A stretch of DNA of 64,000 nucleotides, taken from Gymnorhina tibicen. Its lineage: Eukaryota; Chordata; Aves; Passeriformes; Artamidae. Positions within the stretch are counted from its first letter, which is position 1; each line of letters opens with the position of its first letter. The position numbers were made by a program, and so were the translations under genes. Below the pieces are notes generated by a model. The model saw only the letters and a program-made list of their open reading frames with translations, did not search any database and was not told where the DNA came from. Of this stretch, positions 22,601 to 35,420 are shown piece after piece. The DNA lies in contig VXAZ01009468.1 in assembly GCA_013399875.1 (NCBI GenBank), positions 1,237,347 to 1,301,346 on the forward strand. The letters run 5' to 3'.

Positions 22601-25600
22601 GGAAAATCTAGAGGATTTATTGTGAGACACTGCAGTGGTCAGAAGCCCTCTAGGGAAATGCAGTGCTTAACTTCACCGGTTTTGTTTTGTCTGTACAGAA
22701 TATGTGGATTTGAGTACAAAACACAGCTTGGACCATGAGTACATGGACCCATCTGGGAATGTGGTTCAACATAACCCCCACCAGACATGTGAAAGGAGGC
22801 AAAAATGACTGAAGCTTGATGGAAATCAGCAGAAGGAGCACCCAGCCATGGTTTCTTATTTGAGCACCATCTTGCCATTTCTGTAACAACACCAAGGAGA
22901 AGTTCTATAGCTGTAGGCTGGAGCTCAGTGTCTAAATGTGGCCAGACTCTGAACTGTGCAGACACGTGGAGTGTTTGGAAGTACTCTTATCAGTAAAGGA
23001 GGTCAACTAGTGCCCATTCTTCCTAAGCTCTGCATACACCATTATAACAATATTAGCCCATGCACTGCCTCTCAGTGCTTTTGCTTTGGAATTCAAATCA
23101 TGTGTATGTTTTATAAAAGGCTCTCTAGTGTGAGCCTCAGAAATACATATGCACGCTCCAACTGTGTGGGTTTTCTCTTTCCTGCCTGGTGCACAAATTA
23201 CTCATTGTAACATGATAAATGAATGGGGCTATGTAACCCTCTTTATAGTTTACAGTTTTTATAGTGCTTTGCCACCATATGTTATAAACTCATGAAGCAG
23301 TTGTAGTGTGTAACAGGTTTTTCTGTTTGTTTATTTAGTTATTTGCTAATTCTTACAGCTGTAAATATAGATGTATGGATGTGTGTAACGTATATAGATA
23401 TTTGTCTGGTGGACCAAAGCTTAGGAGAAAATATCAGCTGCATCTGGAGAGCACTTGAGGAGCAGAAAACAAGAAGGATAAAAGTATTGCCTTGATATCT
23501 GGTGAGAAGTGAGGAGATTGAATAGACAGTCACTTCACAGGGAAAATTCACATTTCATAGTCTGCAACATTTTGGGGCAATTTCTGCTAAAGTCAGCTAT
23601 ATTGTACAGTCAAGGAAATACAGAATATAAAATCATGTTATGAAAAGCCTGGGGAATCTTCATGTGATCTGCAGCTTGCAGGCAGAGAGCAGAAGTGGTG
23701 AGCCAAGGAATGAGGAAAAACAGAGCTTTGAATAAACTTCTGAGATTTCTGATAGGCATTGTTATGGGATCCTATAGGAGTGGAAGTTGGGGGAAGGAGC
23801 TAAAAGAAGTGTCTGATGGGGAGAGCATCTGGATTCCCATGTATAGATGTGAAATCTTCTTTTGCTTCAAGCTGCAGTGCAATTATCTTCCCTAAAACCC
23901 CCATATAACTCATGAACTTCTGTGTGGCGCAATCACAGGAGGAACAAATCCATCTGGCCTTTTGTGAGGGGGTTATGCTGGGAAGGGACTGTTTGCAAAC
24001 TGGGCTTTCTTCTTGCCAGTTATTCTGTTCCTCTTCCATCTCTCATGTGCCTTCCCAGCAGGTACTGTTTGGTTAGGCCTATCTGTTTGATTCATCAGTT
24101 GTGAATAGGGAATTATATTCACTGAGTACCCAGACAGGTTGATTAAATTTTCCCATGTTTCCTGGTGGGAAATCAAGCTGGTATTTTAGTGGAAATCCCC
24201 AGATATTAAGACAGCTTGCAGTCAAGGCCAGACAGAAGGAGTACACATAACTGCCTATACATCTATATCTGTGTAAGGATGCACTGTTTGCACATGCACA
24301 AACACATACATGGATATATATGTATGATCATGTGTATTTACTCTGTTCCTGGCCAGTTTCAGAATCTTTCTGAGCAATTCCATTGGCATTCCTGTGTGTC
24401 TCACTCTTTAATGGAGTTGGACAGGATGTGTTTGCGCTTTATTTAAGAAACACTGTAAAAACAAAGGGATCTTAATCATCACTAACTGTGGTAGCTGCAA
24501 ATTAAATATCTGAGCTCTTGGAAGCTCATTCATCATAAATATCCTAAATGTCTCTAGGAGGGGACTTAAGGAATCATTGCTAGTTCTCCTGAGGGAGACT
24601 ATTAGGAGGACATATATAGTGTAAGTAAACCAGAATAACATCTATAATGATGGATCTGGTACTTCTAGGAAAAATAATTCCTAGGTTTTGGATGTTTTAT
24701 TTTTACTTAGATATCTTTCCCATTTAGAAAACAGCTTTAAGACAGGACCCACGCTATAAAGCCGTAACTTCCAAATTTAGGAATGCAGGAGAGAATCAGG
24801 GAAACTACACAGGAAGGGGTCAAACAGCATGGAGGATAGAGGTTGTCATAAAATAACAACAACAATTTGCAATATCCTTTCTCTGGCCTTGCCAGATGAA
24901 CCATGGGACCCTCTTGTCTGGTAGAAATTACAATGTAGCTGATGATTCAGAGAAAGAAGACTAGCTTAATTAGTACTTCCATTAAGCCAATTTTCTAATA
25001 GCTCAGAGTGAAGAAAAATTCTTTCTTTTCTCTTCTAGAAGGGTAAATTATGATGAGTATTTTCTCATCAGGCTGGTTTTTTTACCTAGTGTTGTTACAT
25101 TTGTGCATGTATTTTGGAATAAAGCTAAACCTAAACTCTGGATCCGATACTACTGAATTTTGGCAGATGGAAGATTTATACACTGTCTTGGAGTACAGAC
25201 TTGGCTTCTCCATTGTGCTGACAGGCTGAAGAGACCTCTCTGTAGGTCTAATACAAACCATGCTTCATCAGAATTGTGTGATTCCCAGCCCTTGATATTA
25301 TATCAGACTTGCCAGGTGCTCAGCCCCTCCTGGAAGTCAGGGTACTTCACGAGGCTCCTGAGCAAGGCTTTGAGGGCTTGCTTCACCTTCTGCTTTTGAA
25401 AAGGAGAAATGCAGAATTTCTTATTTGCCTGCATAAGGATTTAATTGAGAAGAATGTTCCCAGTAAGCTGCAGACGTACAAGCTGTGGATATTAACTTCC
25501 TCAGGATGATGCAAGTGTGCATAAACTATACCCAACACACAGCTAAACTTTTATCTTCAGAGGGGCTGAGGTTTACATGCTGTTCTGCAGCATGGTGTTA

Positions 25601-28600
25601 GGAAATGGACAGCAACAGTTGGGAATTTTTAAAAAGAAACATGCAGGACTGCTTTAGCCATCTGGAGAAGCAACCTTGATATGATGCAAATGCTTTGCAA
25701 GGTTTTTTTGGTAGGCAGTTGGGGAAGATACGGAGGAACTTGAGCTCCTAAAGTTAATGTAGCAGCTCACTGGCTTTCACTTTGCCTAAAATGAAAGCAA
25801 ATCACTTGTTTGCTCTAGAAAGGGTCACCATCTCCCAGACATTTTTGTTCAAAGATGCTATGCACCAGCACCCACTCTGTACCAGGGGAAGCTGGTGCTG
25901 AGGTCCAGGGGGAGTGTGTGTGTGTGAGTGCATCTGAGTGCTGGAAGAGGGGAGAGAGGAGGGGACTCACTCTTAAAGAAGCTTAGAGAAAAAGGAGATT
26001 TTAAAAAAAAAATTGACTCTCTCCATCCTTTCTCTGTGAATCGATTGAGAAAGATTAAACAATTCATTGAATCACTGCCAATCCAATGAAGCATTTACCA
26101 GCACAGCCCCAAAGAGATCCTCAGAATAACAGTGGAGATTCCTCAGCTCAGATAGGACTTGAAAGACTCAGGGCTATGCTGAAAAGTGGTCTTGAAGGCA
26201 AGATCTGAGTTGTGCTTTTGCCGGAGGAGTGCTGGTGCGTACACCTTGTCCTTCATCACTTGTTAAATGAGTGTTTGCAGAGCTGCAGGATTTCACAACT
26301 GCCTTCTGCTTGGGATGTAATCTGATGGGGAGACCTGGGGGGCCACAGTTGTTCTGTGACTGGTGAGATAATGGCTGTGATGTTGGTCTGTACTGTGGTG
26401 TACAGCAGAGAGTGATCTGGAAACAGCCCCACTGGTGGTTGTGTTGGGTCTCTGGGCTGTGCTAAGGAATTTAGCAAGACAGAATCTGTTTATGCAGGTA
26501 TCTCTAGGCTTGTTTACACCCAGGCTTTGTGGGGCCATCTCACCAGCCTGCTTGGCTCTGTCTCCATTTATTCACTGAAGGAAGGCGGGACTTTGCTGTC
26601 ACCCATCTGCTCCAAAGGTATTCACACTCCCTGTCTCTAGACAGACTTTCTTCTAAGGACATCACGAGGCACTGCTCCTTTTCATTGTTTTGTTCCCCAT
26701 TTTGCTTCAGTCAGATCTGTATTTCAAGACCAGATCTTGGAAGTGAGAATGAAATAGAAATGGGCATTACTTGTGAGCAGATTTTAGATCTACAGGCACC
26801 AATTGTAATTAATCTAGCCTAAGGTCCTGTTTGAGCCATAGAATTTCATTCAGTAATTCCTGAAGTATTCCTTTGATTGCTTTGATGTTATTTGACTTCC
26901 CCTTTGGCAAGTCATGCTCTCCTGTAAGGTTCAATCTCACAATTACCTGAACTCCCACTGTTAAGTACGGAATAGTCCTGACTCCCATGGAGTCTGTTGA
27001 AATCAGCTCTGGGCAAGATCAAGCCACGAGTCTATTCTGCCTCCTCCCCTCCTCCTCCCCTGCACATCCAGTTTTGTTGCTTGTTACCTTATCAAGTCCT
27101 GCCTTTGAGAGGCCCTGGGTCCTGCATTTGTGCTGCTGTCTCCCCACTTCCACCCGCTCCGAGGTGAGCCTGTGTTAAACTGGCAGATCCTGTACCACAA
27201 AATGTCTCATGTCAAGGACACCAAATGCCATCGTCAGATGAGATGAAGCTGACATTGGTAGTAAAAGCAAATCCAGCCAGAGACCCACATCCCAAACTGC
27301 CATGTAAATCCACATGTAGACATCTGCAGGCACATGCCCTTACTTCAGGATTTTAACAGTGTCAGAGAAGGTGGCTGCCAAGCATTGACTTCTGGATCTG
27401 ATTTACAAGGAAAATTTGCACCGCAGTGGCATAACCTTTTCACTGCCTTTGCTCTGAGCAGAAAAACGAATTGTTTCAGACAGCTCAGGACATGTTTCCA
27501 GGACCACAAGTGATAAACTGAGACACAAGTGGCCATCAGCAGAACCACAGTTTCTCCCCGTGCAGCTGCTCTTAAACCCTCCCCAACAGCAAGAGAAAAT
27601 GGTGTTGCTTCAGCTCTCAGGTTTGTGTAGTCAACGGAAAGAATCAGGTTGGGCCAGAAGAGTGATGTGGGACTAAGGAAATCCTGGTTTCCCATCAAGG
27701 CTGCTGAGGTGATTCCATGTGTGGCTATGGGCATTTGCAGCTGAATAGCCAAACTGCTGCGAAACATGTGGACTTGGGGTCTGGTAGGGCATAGCCATGG
27801 GGGAGTTTCATTCTATTTATTCTATCCCATCCTCTGCAGACAGACATGGTCAGGGTCTGGCCACGCCTGCCCCTGGGTCCGTGAGTCCATGGAAGGCTTC
27901 TCAAGCTTCCTGCCTCCTTCTCTGTGCCAGGGTAGAGTAGCTCCTATCCTAATAAAGATTAGAAAGGCAAACAGCCTCATGCTGTACCAGACAGCATCAG
28001 TGGGCTCAGACCTTTTTCCTGCCCCTGGAGATATCTGTGCTATTTATCTTGTTCTGAATCTCTGTCTTAATATCTGCAGATTCTTGTTTCAAATGATTAG
28101 TGATCTGATGACTGGCATTAACAGTGATTAACAGAAACTCTGCAGAGAAAGAAGCACTGCCTGTGTATACACCATCTGAACTGGGGCTGTCAGTAAGTAG
28201 ACTCAAGAGAGATTTATTCTGCACCACTCCCAGCCCTAAAAGAATGATGCTAAACTCTATCCCTGCTTTATGAAGCCTCTTATGGCACCCCACTGCTAGA
28301 TTCAACAAACCATTTTGCATATATTTACTGTCTTTCTAGCCCATAAAAGCTGGCTTTCCTTTATTAACTACAGTTTACTGCCACTCTCAGCAGAAGCAAA
28401 TAATGGAAATTAAACTGCACTCATTCTGAAGACCCCAGTACACTTCCAGATGTTGTTCACATTGGCAGTGTCTTGTCAAACTGTAATTGCATGTATTGTG
28501 ATTATAAAATGGTTAATAAACACGAGTCTGACAGATATTATCACTTCCTCCACCCTATATTACCACTGCAATGCATGAATGCTTCAGAGGCTCCTATTGT

Positions 28601-29639
28601 TTCTATATCCCTGCCTCATCTAAAGCCTCAGTGCCAGTAAGTGCTGAGAACCCAAGAGTGGTCTTCTGCTCCCTGTAGGAGCTAAGAACGCCTGGAGGAA
28701 AAACTGGGAACACTTCTTAAGAGTCTGGTTAGAGTAGAGGAGAAGGAGTGAGCATCAGAGCAGGCTTGTCGTGCCAATGCCATGACCGTCACTGTGCTGT
28801 TCACATTACTCTCTTCACCTTGGCCTGTTGCAGGCTGGGCTGTAATGAACTTCCTTTGAGTTAAAGTGGTCACACTGAAGGTATTTTCAGGCTTTACCTC
28901 TCCATAGATGGAAACAGTAATTCAGATCATAATAATGTGCTCAACATCATGGGCAACTGACTGTAGAAAGAACATCAGGAAGATGATTTGCTTAATGCTT
29001 TGGTGCCCACTTGACCTCATACATCCTTTTCTTATTATTTGGGTGGTAAATCAGGGCTACAAGCATTTGTGACTGTACCTTTCCACAGCAGCCAAAATTA
29101 CTTTGGATGGCTGATAGTCAGGATGCAATTCTGAAGACTTGCAAGTGGCACCTCTCCCACAGCCTGCTGGAGGAGACCTAACGAAAAATCATGTCTGGAA
29201 GGAAGAAGAGAACCAGCCTGAGTCAACCAACCAGAGTCTCATACAAGCTAAAATGGGCTCACTGAGCTCTTCCTTCACAGAGCAGAGTGAGGACTCAGTT
29301 CAGTCTCCTGTGCTGAATAAAACAATAATATTCACCTTCACCTAATATTGTGGTGATGGGTCATGGGAGGTGGCTTTCAGTGCTCTCATGGCTCCAAAGA
29401 ACTACTAAGGAGTTTTCTATTTCCTCAAGCAGCCTTCTAAACTTGATGAAGTTTGCTGGTTTCTGGTTGCCCTTTTCCCAACAGCCTTGAGGGCACAAAT
29501 GTGGGTCATGTTTGTCCCTTTGGTTGGAAGTGTGTGTTGCTCTGCTTGAAAACACAGCACACAGTTGTTGGCAGCACTCTGAGTAAATCCAGCTGCACTG
29601 TTTAGCAGTTTAATTATAATCTCTGTGCCTATGGCACCT
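19601..29639. other. Intergenic sequence, no gene recognised
   Basis: Ten kilobases of mostly unique AT-rich sequence with no exon or RNA gene I can support. Small items: a consensus cAMP-response palindrome TGACGTCA at 21679-21686, a 9-bp perfect stem followed by a T-run at 20887-20916, a short GT run near 25915-25926, and C-rich pyrimidine tracts near 27040-27060. None marks a gene. Confidence 0.5.
20887..20916 (+). other. Perfect 9-bp hairpin with T-run
   Basis: AAAGGGAAC at 20887-20895 pairs with GTTCCCTTT at 20904-20912 across an 8-base loop, followed by a run of T to 20916. It resembles an RNA polymerase III end, but no A/B box or small RNA is recognised upstream, so it is probably fortuitous. 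Confidence 0.35.
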
Positions 29640-30070
29640 TCCATCCAAGAATCACAGAGCTCTTTACAAGCATTAGTTCATTTTCCAAGGTAATCTAGTG
29701 AAGTAGCTAAAAATCCTGTCCATTTTCTAAATATGTGTAGAGGGAGGGAGATGGAGGTGAAGACTCAGGGGGATAAAAGGTACAAGTTTCATCCATTCAC
29801 ATGATCATTTTTGACTCCAAATGCAGAGGTGTAGTTTTTTAGCTAGATTACACACCCCAGTGCAGGTGTCGGCTTGATAGGGGTTCCCCACCTCACTATG
29901 CTCCACCACTGCAATTTTTGGCCAAGTTGAGGATCCAGTTTTTTGTCATTTTCACACTGCACCATTGGAAAAATCATGACCCAGCTAGCCTGACACAGTT
30001 ATCAAAAGCTGTTAGCAGAGCCGGGACCAGAATCTGTATATCTCACCTCTTACCAGCCTGTCTTTGCACC
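29640..30070 (+). mobile_element. Ancient L3/MIR-like repeat fragment
   Basis: The phrase agagctctttacaagcattagtt at the left, followed by a degenerate tccattttctaaat block and, farther right, agcagagccgggaccagaatctg, follows the order of the conserved 3' region shared by old L3/CR1-like and MIR elements. It is heavily decayed and the middle is uncertain; the true element may be two pieces. Confidence 0.5.
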
Positions 30071-31339
30071 TCTCCTTCCTGTTCTGAGTGAAGGCTCGTG
30101 AGGGGAGTCCTACCGTGGGTGTTGCGTGACTTGTCTTGGTGCCAGTGGCTCTAATGCATATTTGAAACTAGTTTGGCACCTCAGAGGAGAAAATCAAAGC
30201 AGAACTCTGCACTGCATCTACTGTACCATGTGTGTGGTCACTCTGATGATGAGTTCTGACAGCATAATCTTATTAAAGTTCATTCCTGACAAACGATATA
30301 GATATGGTTACAGGGGGAAAATCACATAGTGTTAGCAGTGACAAGGTAACCTTTATCAGGGTACAGTCCCTATTAATTGCTGCAAAATTCCTGCTTTAGA
30401 GAGGTGCATTGGACTCACAGTTGGCTCTGCCTCCACTTGCTTTTGTTCCAGTTTAACTTCAACATTATAATTAATTTGCTCTCCTTGCCTTCCCTTGAGG
30501 CCATTTCCTCTGTCAGTCCACAAAGCATTTCTCAGCAATATTTCAGGAGCAGCTCATAAGCTTGGTAAACCTATCTAGCTCTGGATTCCATAATCTGGGC
30601 CTGTTTCCTCTGCTTCTGTGCTCTTGGCCTCAAGAAACAAAATGGGTTTTATGATTTAGTGTCTGATTTCTGTGCTGAGGCAAGAATGATGCAATCACTA
30701 CCATTTGTTTTTGTGGTAGCATCGTTTGTACAAACGCATCCCTGATGATTCATAGGCAATTGCTGTTGGTAGGTACCAGGATGTATGCACTGAATGGGTT
30801 TTTAGTAATGTATTCACTAGAAATTAAGCTGAAACTTAGCAGCTCATTTTCCAGATGCCACTGATGCAACTGTCAGACAGGAACAACTCCCAGTGCCTGC
30901 TTGCCTGAGCCAGAATTGAACTGGAGATTTGCAAGTAAAAAGCTTTGGCTTACAATTTCAGTCACCAGTAGAAATTTTTTTGGCATTCAGCTTTACCAAA
31001 AGTGCTGAAAATCTACTGTCCCTAAATCAGGTCACCTTAACTTTTCTCAGATTGGACACCCATAAGCAAAGCCACTGGAAACCACCAGCAGGTTGAGGAA
31101 ATATTTATTTTTGTTTCCAACTAAACAACTTGAGGATGCCACGTCTCCTACCTTCATGAATACAGTGAAGCTGTCTGGTCCCAATGGAGAGCCTGTCCTC
31201 CTAAGCACCTTGCAGGCATTCAGTGGGAAAAAGTCTGCGCCCTGAACAGCACAAAGCCCAGAGCACACTTACACAGTCTTGGGGTTAGAGGGGAAAGCAC
31301 AGAGACAGAAAAGGTAAAGAATTCTAAGCCAGCCATCTG
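30071..31339. other. Intergenic spacer, nothing recognised
   Basis: Unique AT-rich sequence without a recognisable exon, RNA gene or repeat. Confidence 0.5.
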
Positions 31340-31500
31340 CATTTAGGAGCCAGTGCCTGAACCGAGGAGTGTGTCCCACTGAAAATCAGAGACATTCGAG
31401 CTGTCCCGATGGTTTGGTGAATTTGCTCGAGGTCGCCCAGGGCATACGGAGTAGAGGTAGGAGCCGTGTCCAGAATTCAGAACTTCTTGGCCAAAACCTA
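31340..31500 (+). mobile_element. Ancient L3/MIR-like repeat fragment
   Basis: The block ttgctcgaggtcgcccaggg followed by agtagaggtaggagccgtgtccagaattc resembles the conserved tail of old L3/MIR-like elements (a ctcaaggtcacacag core, then a gagctgggattagaac-type segment). It keeps several CpGs. Boundaries are approximate. Confidence 0.55.
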
Positions 31501-32210
31501 AACCACTCTCTTCCTGCTCCACAACATCCCTGTCCTCACGAGCTCAAATGCAGAAGGCTTGGTAAATGTGCTCAGGCAACATATCTCCTTTTTTTCTTTC
31601 TTATTTTTTTCCTGTCTGCAGAGAAGATAATATTAATTACTCTGTATTCTGGAAAGTGATAAATAAATAAATAGATGGAAATCCAGAGGAGAAAAAAATC
31701 TGTAAATTGGAAACTGATGATTTATGAGGCACCACCTGAGGAAAATTCTCCATCTCTTTTATGCTTGGCTATTTCAGTGCTGCATTTTGAGGCTGGGAGA
31801 ATGAATCCTAATATGCAGATGAGGCTGTGATAATGATTTTGTGCTGCCTGGATTACAGAATCATATTTTTGATGCAGATGTATTTAAGACATCTTAGCAG
31901 GGCTCTGAGTTCCCTGCATAATTTGATGAGCAATAAGTAAGACACAGGTATGCCATGCAAGCAGCAAAATGTTAAAAGGTTATAGAACTGTATTACATCC
32001 AGTCATGTGAGAGAGCAAATTAACAGCACTGTTCTTCCAAAGAGACATGGGCTCTAGAGGGAAGAGCATCAAGTTGATCTCACCGGGAGAGTTAAAAAAA
32101 GAAAAGAAAAAGAATAAAAAAGACACTTGCTTATTTTATGGACTTGCCAGCTCTGGCTGGTGGGCTGCAGGGACTCAGCTGTTCTTCCAGCTGAGTTGGA
32201 GTTTACCTTC

Positions 32211-32550
32211 AATCTTTTATATATATATATTTATTTAAATAGCATGAGAAAAATATATTTATTCATGCAGTGGCATTTCCTTGTGCTACTTTGAGATATC
32301 AGTAAAAGAGTCTTGGCACCAAAATCAGTCACTTTAGAATATTCTCCCATTAGTTTGCTCTGTCAGTAAAATGGGAAGCATGACTCTCCAGCATACAATT
32401 CCTACTGACATTCAATCAAAACATCTGACCTAACATTTTAGTACTGACACCCAAATTACAGGGCATTTTCTGAATAGCTAACCATCTTTTTTTTTTCTTT
32501 TTCTCCCCTTCTCTACCTCTTTCCCTCTCTCCTCCCTGTCCCCTTTCTTC
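32211..32550. other. Low-complexity tracts (TA and pyrimidine)
   Basis: A short (TA)n tract lies at about 32217-32231 and a long plus-strand pyrimidine tract at about 32486-32556 (T-run, then C/T-rich to tcctttaat). The bases between are unique AT-rich sequence. Confidence 0.8.
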
Positions 32551-32556
32551 CTTTAA

Positions 32557-34765
32557 TGCGATGTGTGATTGTTCCTTGTCAGGCTGGAGCACGTTCCCAT
32601 CCCGTTAAGTGTCAGCGTGCTGCTATCGGCTTGCAGCAAATTGTGCTTTCCCTGGGCTCTGGCTGATGGGATGAATGGCAGCCCGGAGATAGTCCTGTCC
32701 TTCACAAAGCAGAAAGGCCCAGAGTTCCCACAATTGCTTTTCCCTGCAAGCCCATTATGGTAGCAGGTCAAGGGAGTCAGAGAGTTGCAGGGGAGAGAGA
32801 AGAGAATTAGAAATAGTGGTCTGGAAAACTTGGCAATATCCTGGTTGTAATCAGATGGAAGCAGAAGAGTGAGGGCATAACAAAAAATCACCCAGAAAAA
32901 ACTCTTCCTCTCTCTGCAAAGCATTTGTGTCACCTGAACCTAATGTGGTTTTGCAATGCTGAAGTTCAAGGCTTTAAGCTGAGGATGAAGCCACAGCTTC
33001 ATCTCCTCCTGCCATCACAGACAGAAAGGTGATGTTCAGTGGCAGCTCTTGCATCCATATGTGCTTGTCACTGAAGAGAAACCCAAACCATACTAAAAAT
33101 GGGACCTAGACCTGGATTTCATGCAGCCTGCTGTAGTAAAACATATTAAAGGTGGGTGCTAATTGCATTACATGCTGCATTACACAGAGCTGTTGGTGAA
33201 ATCTGAACACAGACCCCAGTTTTCCTTCCAGATGTCTGTCTTGGCTGATGCACTGAGAGAGGGAGGCAAGTGGCCCCTTGGATGGGTCTCCTATCACCTG
33301 CCCCGCTAAATATGAAAAAGCTGTGGGTCTCTGCATCAGGAACTGCCTGAGCACCTGTGTCACCCTCAGTGTTCCCGAGTCAGGATGGGGCAGACCTGCA
33401 CATCACTGCCTTGTTACATACAGGGAATATGTCAGGATTGCCTGTGTCAGTGGCTGCTCGCAGCTGCTCCTTTGCTGCTCCAGGTACCTCAGCCCAGCCC
33501 TGGGCTCTGCCCCTGCCCCGGCCTTGTGTGGAGGAAATGGGGACACTGCTCCAGCAGCAAAGAGCACTACCTGAGATCACTGCTGGCCATTGCTCCAGAG
33601 AGTGCCTGGTCTCTGTTAAACCCTGCCAAGGATGCTACAAGGCTTTCCTGAAGAGTTCTGAAGCAATAAGCACTTTTTTGCCCTCCTGCCACCTCAAACA
33701 GCAACAGCAGCTGTTACCAAGCCAACAGTAAAGCAAACAAAGCTCTTGTGCTGGGGCTGGGAGATGCTGCTAATGATATTCACTTGCTGTGGTTCAAAAG
33801 TGCTGGTGGGAGATCACAGAGCAGTCAGGTATCCGGACCTGGAAACACCAGATGAGTGTCCCCTGTCTGCTCACAAATTCTTGTTCTGCATGCACTGGAG
33901 GTTTTATGAGGAGACCCTAAAGATAATAACAAAGTAAGAAAGAAGAGGGGGCCCCGTCCAGCTCCATCTCCGTTGCCATGCGTGGGAGTTGCACCGGGCT
34001 CTGAGCAAACAGACGGTTTCTCCTCACTGCCTGGGCTGGTGGCATATGGCTTTCCAAACGTGTTTGGTTTAAAGGTTTGAGCTGGAATCCAGCTTCTAAC
34101 TTCCAGCAGGTCCCCATCACTGTGCTTCATCTGCCTGCCAGAGTGATGGGCCAAATGCAGTTCCTGTGTGCTCTGAATACGTGTTCCTGTAGCACGGGCA
34201 ATATTGCAAAGCTGGACCCAGAGTTACCCACATCTCCCAGAATTTATATGCTGGCATGGATGGGATTTCAGCCCTGCTGGGTTCCAGGTTTGCTTCAGTG
34301 AATCAGGCCTTGTTCTGCTGCTCCTCCTGGGAGCCAAGTGTTGCCAAGACACAGGCTGTAACTGTCCAGGGAAGGGGATTTTTGTATACCTCTGTGAAGG
34401 ACAGTGTTAAGGAGTTTCTTATTTTTACTGAGTTTTGGGAACACCTCCAGCCTTCTCAATGCAAATGAGTGGCAATAAAACAGAGCTAAGAAGATGCTTT
34501 TCCAATAGCAGTCATATTCCTGGCCTTACTTTTCCCTCATTTGACTGCTTTTGTCCTTCTAGGCTATGGCATCTTTGGAGCACAGACGTCTCTGTACCAG
34601 ACCTACCACCCTACAGACTAACGTTAACTCTTTCAGTTCCTTTCTTATCCCGAGCAGCGATCGTTCACTCCCAAGCATTAATGTGGCCTTTGTAATACTA
34701 CCTTAGCAAATGTTTCTGCAGCAAATTTCTGTCTGCTAAAGGGCTCTTCTGTCCAGGGCAGAAAG
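32557..34765. other. Intergenic sequence, no gene recognised
   Basis: Unique sequence of moderate GC content. Overlapping open frames at 33278-33731 are present in several frames and lack any domain, so I do not call them coding. Confidence 0.5.
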
Positions 34766-34769
34766 GTAG

Positions 34770-35078
34770 AGCCGGGAGCTAATGGCCAGGAGCTGAAGCC
34801 AGATAAATTCAAAGGAGACATAAGGAAATAAGGTTTGCATTTTAAGCAGTGAGGGTGATTAAGCACTAGTCCAAAGAAAGTGGTAGATTCCTTATATCCA
34901 CCTGGCCTTAAAGCAAGCCTGGAAGCACTTTCTGGAAGATCTGTTTCAGCAGACACAGGTTGTTACACTTGCACGGGGACATTGGGTAAAATGTAATGGC
35001 CTGAAATAAACAGGAGGTCGTCCGAGCTGTGCTAATGGCCTTTCCTGGCCCTGAGCTCTATGACTCAGTGAATAGCAC
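34770..35078 (+). mobile_element. Older CR1-type LINE 3' fragment
   Basis: A diverged CR1 copy in plus orientation: an agataaattcaaaggagac segment, agtgagggtgattaagcac, a ggaagcactttctggaaga block, ggtaaaatgtaatggcctg, caggaggtc, then the terminal ctttcctggccctgagctctatgactc. The order matches the 3' region of older reptile and bird CR1 subfamilies, distinct from the younger type at 9646-9928. Confidence 0.82.
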
Positions 35079-35319
35079 GCATATAAAAATATACTCTCTA
35101 AAGCAAGCTACTTAAATACATGCCTGACTCTAAGTGTGGAAGTCCTCAGCTCTCTTCTGAGGGACTTGCCTACTAAATCAAGACTCATGTCCTGCAGGCT
35201 TGATCTGATACACCTTGAAGTCAGCAGGGATCTTATCCCTGACCACTTCAGGCTGCAGATCAGGCTGTCAGAAAGACACAAATAGGTTAGTACAACTCCT
35301 GGAAATGTGTTTCATGCTG

Positions 35320-35420
35320 AAAGCACTTTGCACTTTTATGCGCTCTGTCTGATGAAGGATCTCAAAGCACTTTGCAAACATTAATTTGCTACTTAATTAA
35401 ACTTAAAACACAAAGCAGAT
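35320..35420 (+). mobile_element. Ancient L3/MIR-like repeat fragment
   Basis: Contains gatctcaaagcactttgc followed by aaacattaatttgctacttaatt, the recognisable core of L3/MIR-like elements. Only about 100 bp can be followed. Confidence 0.6.
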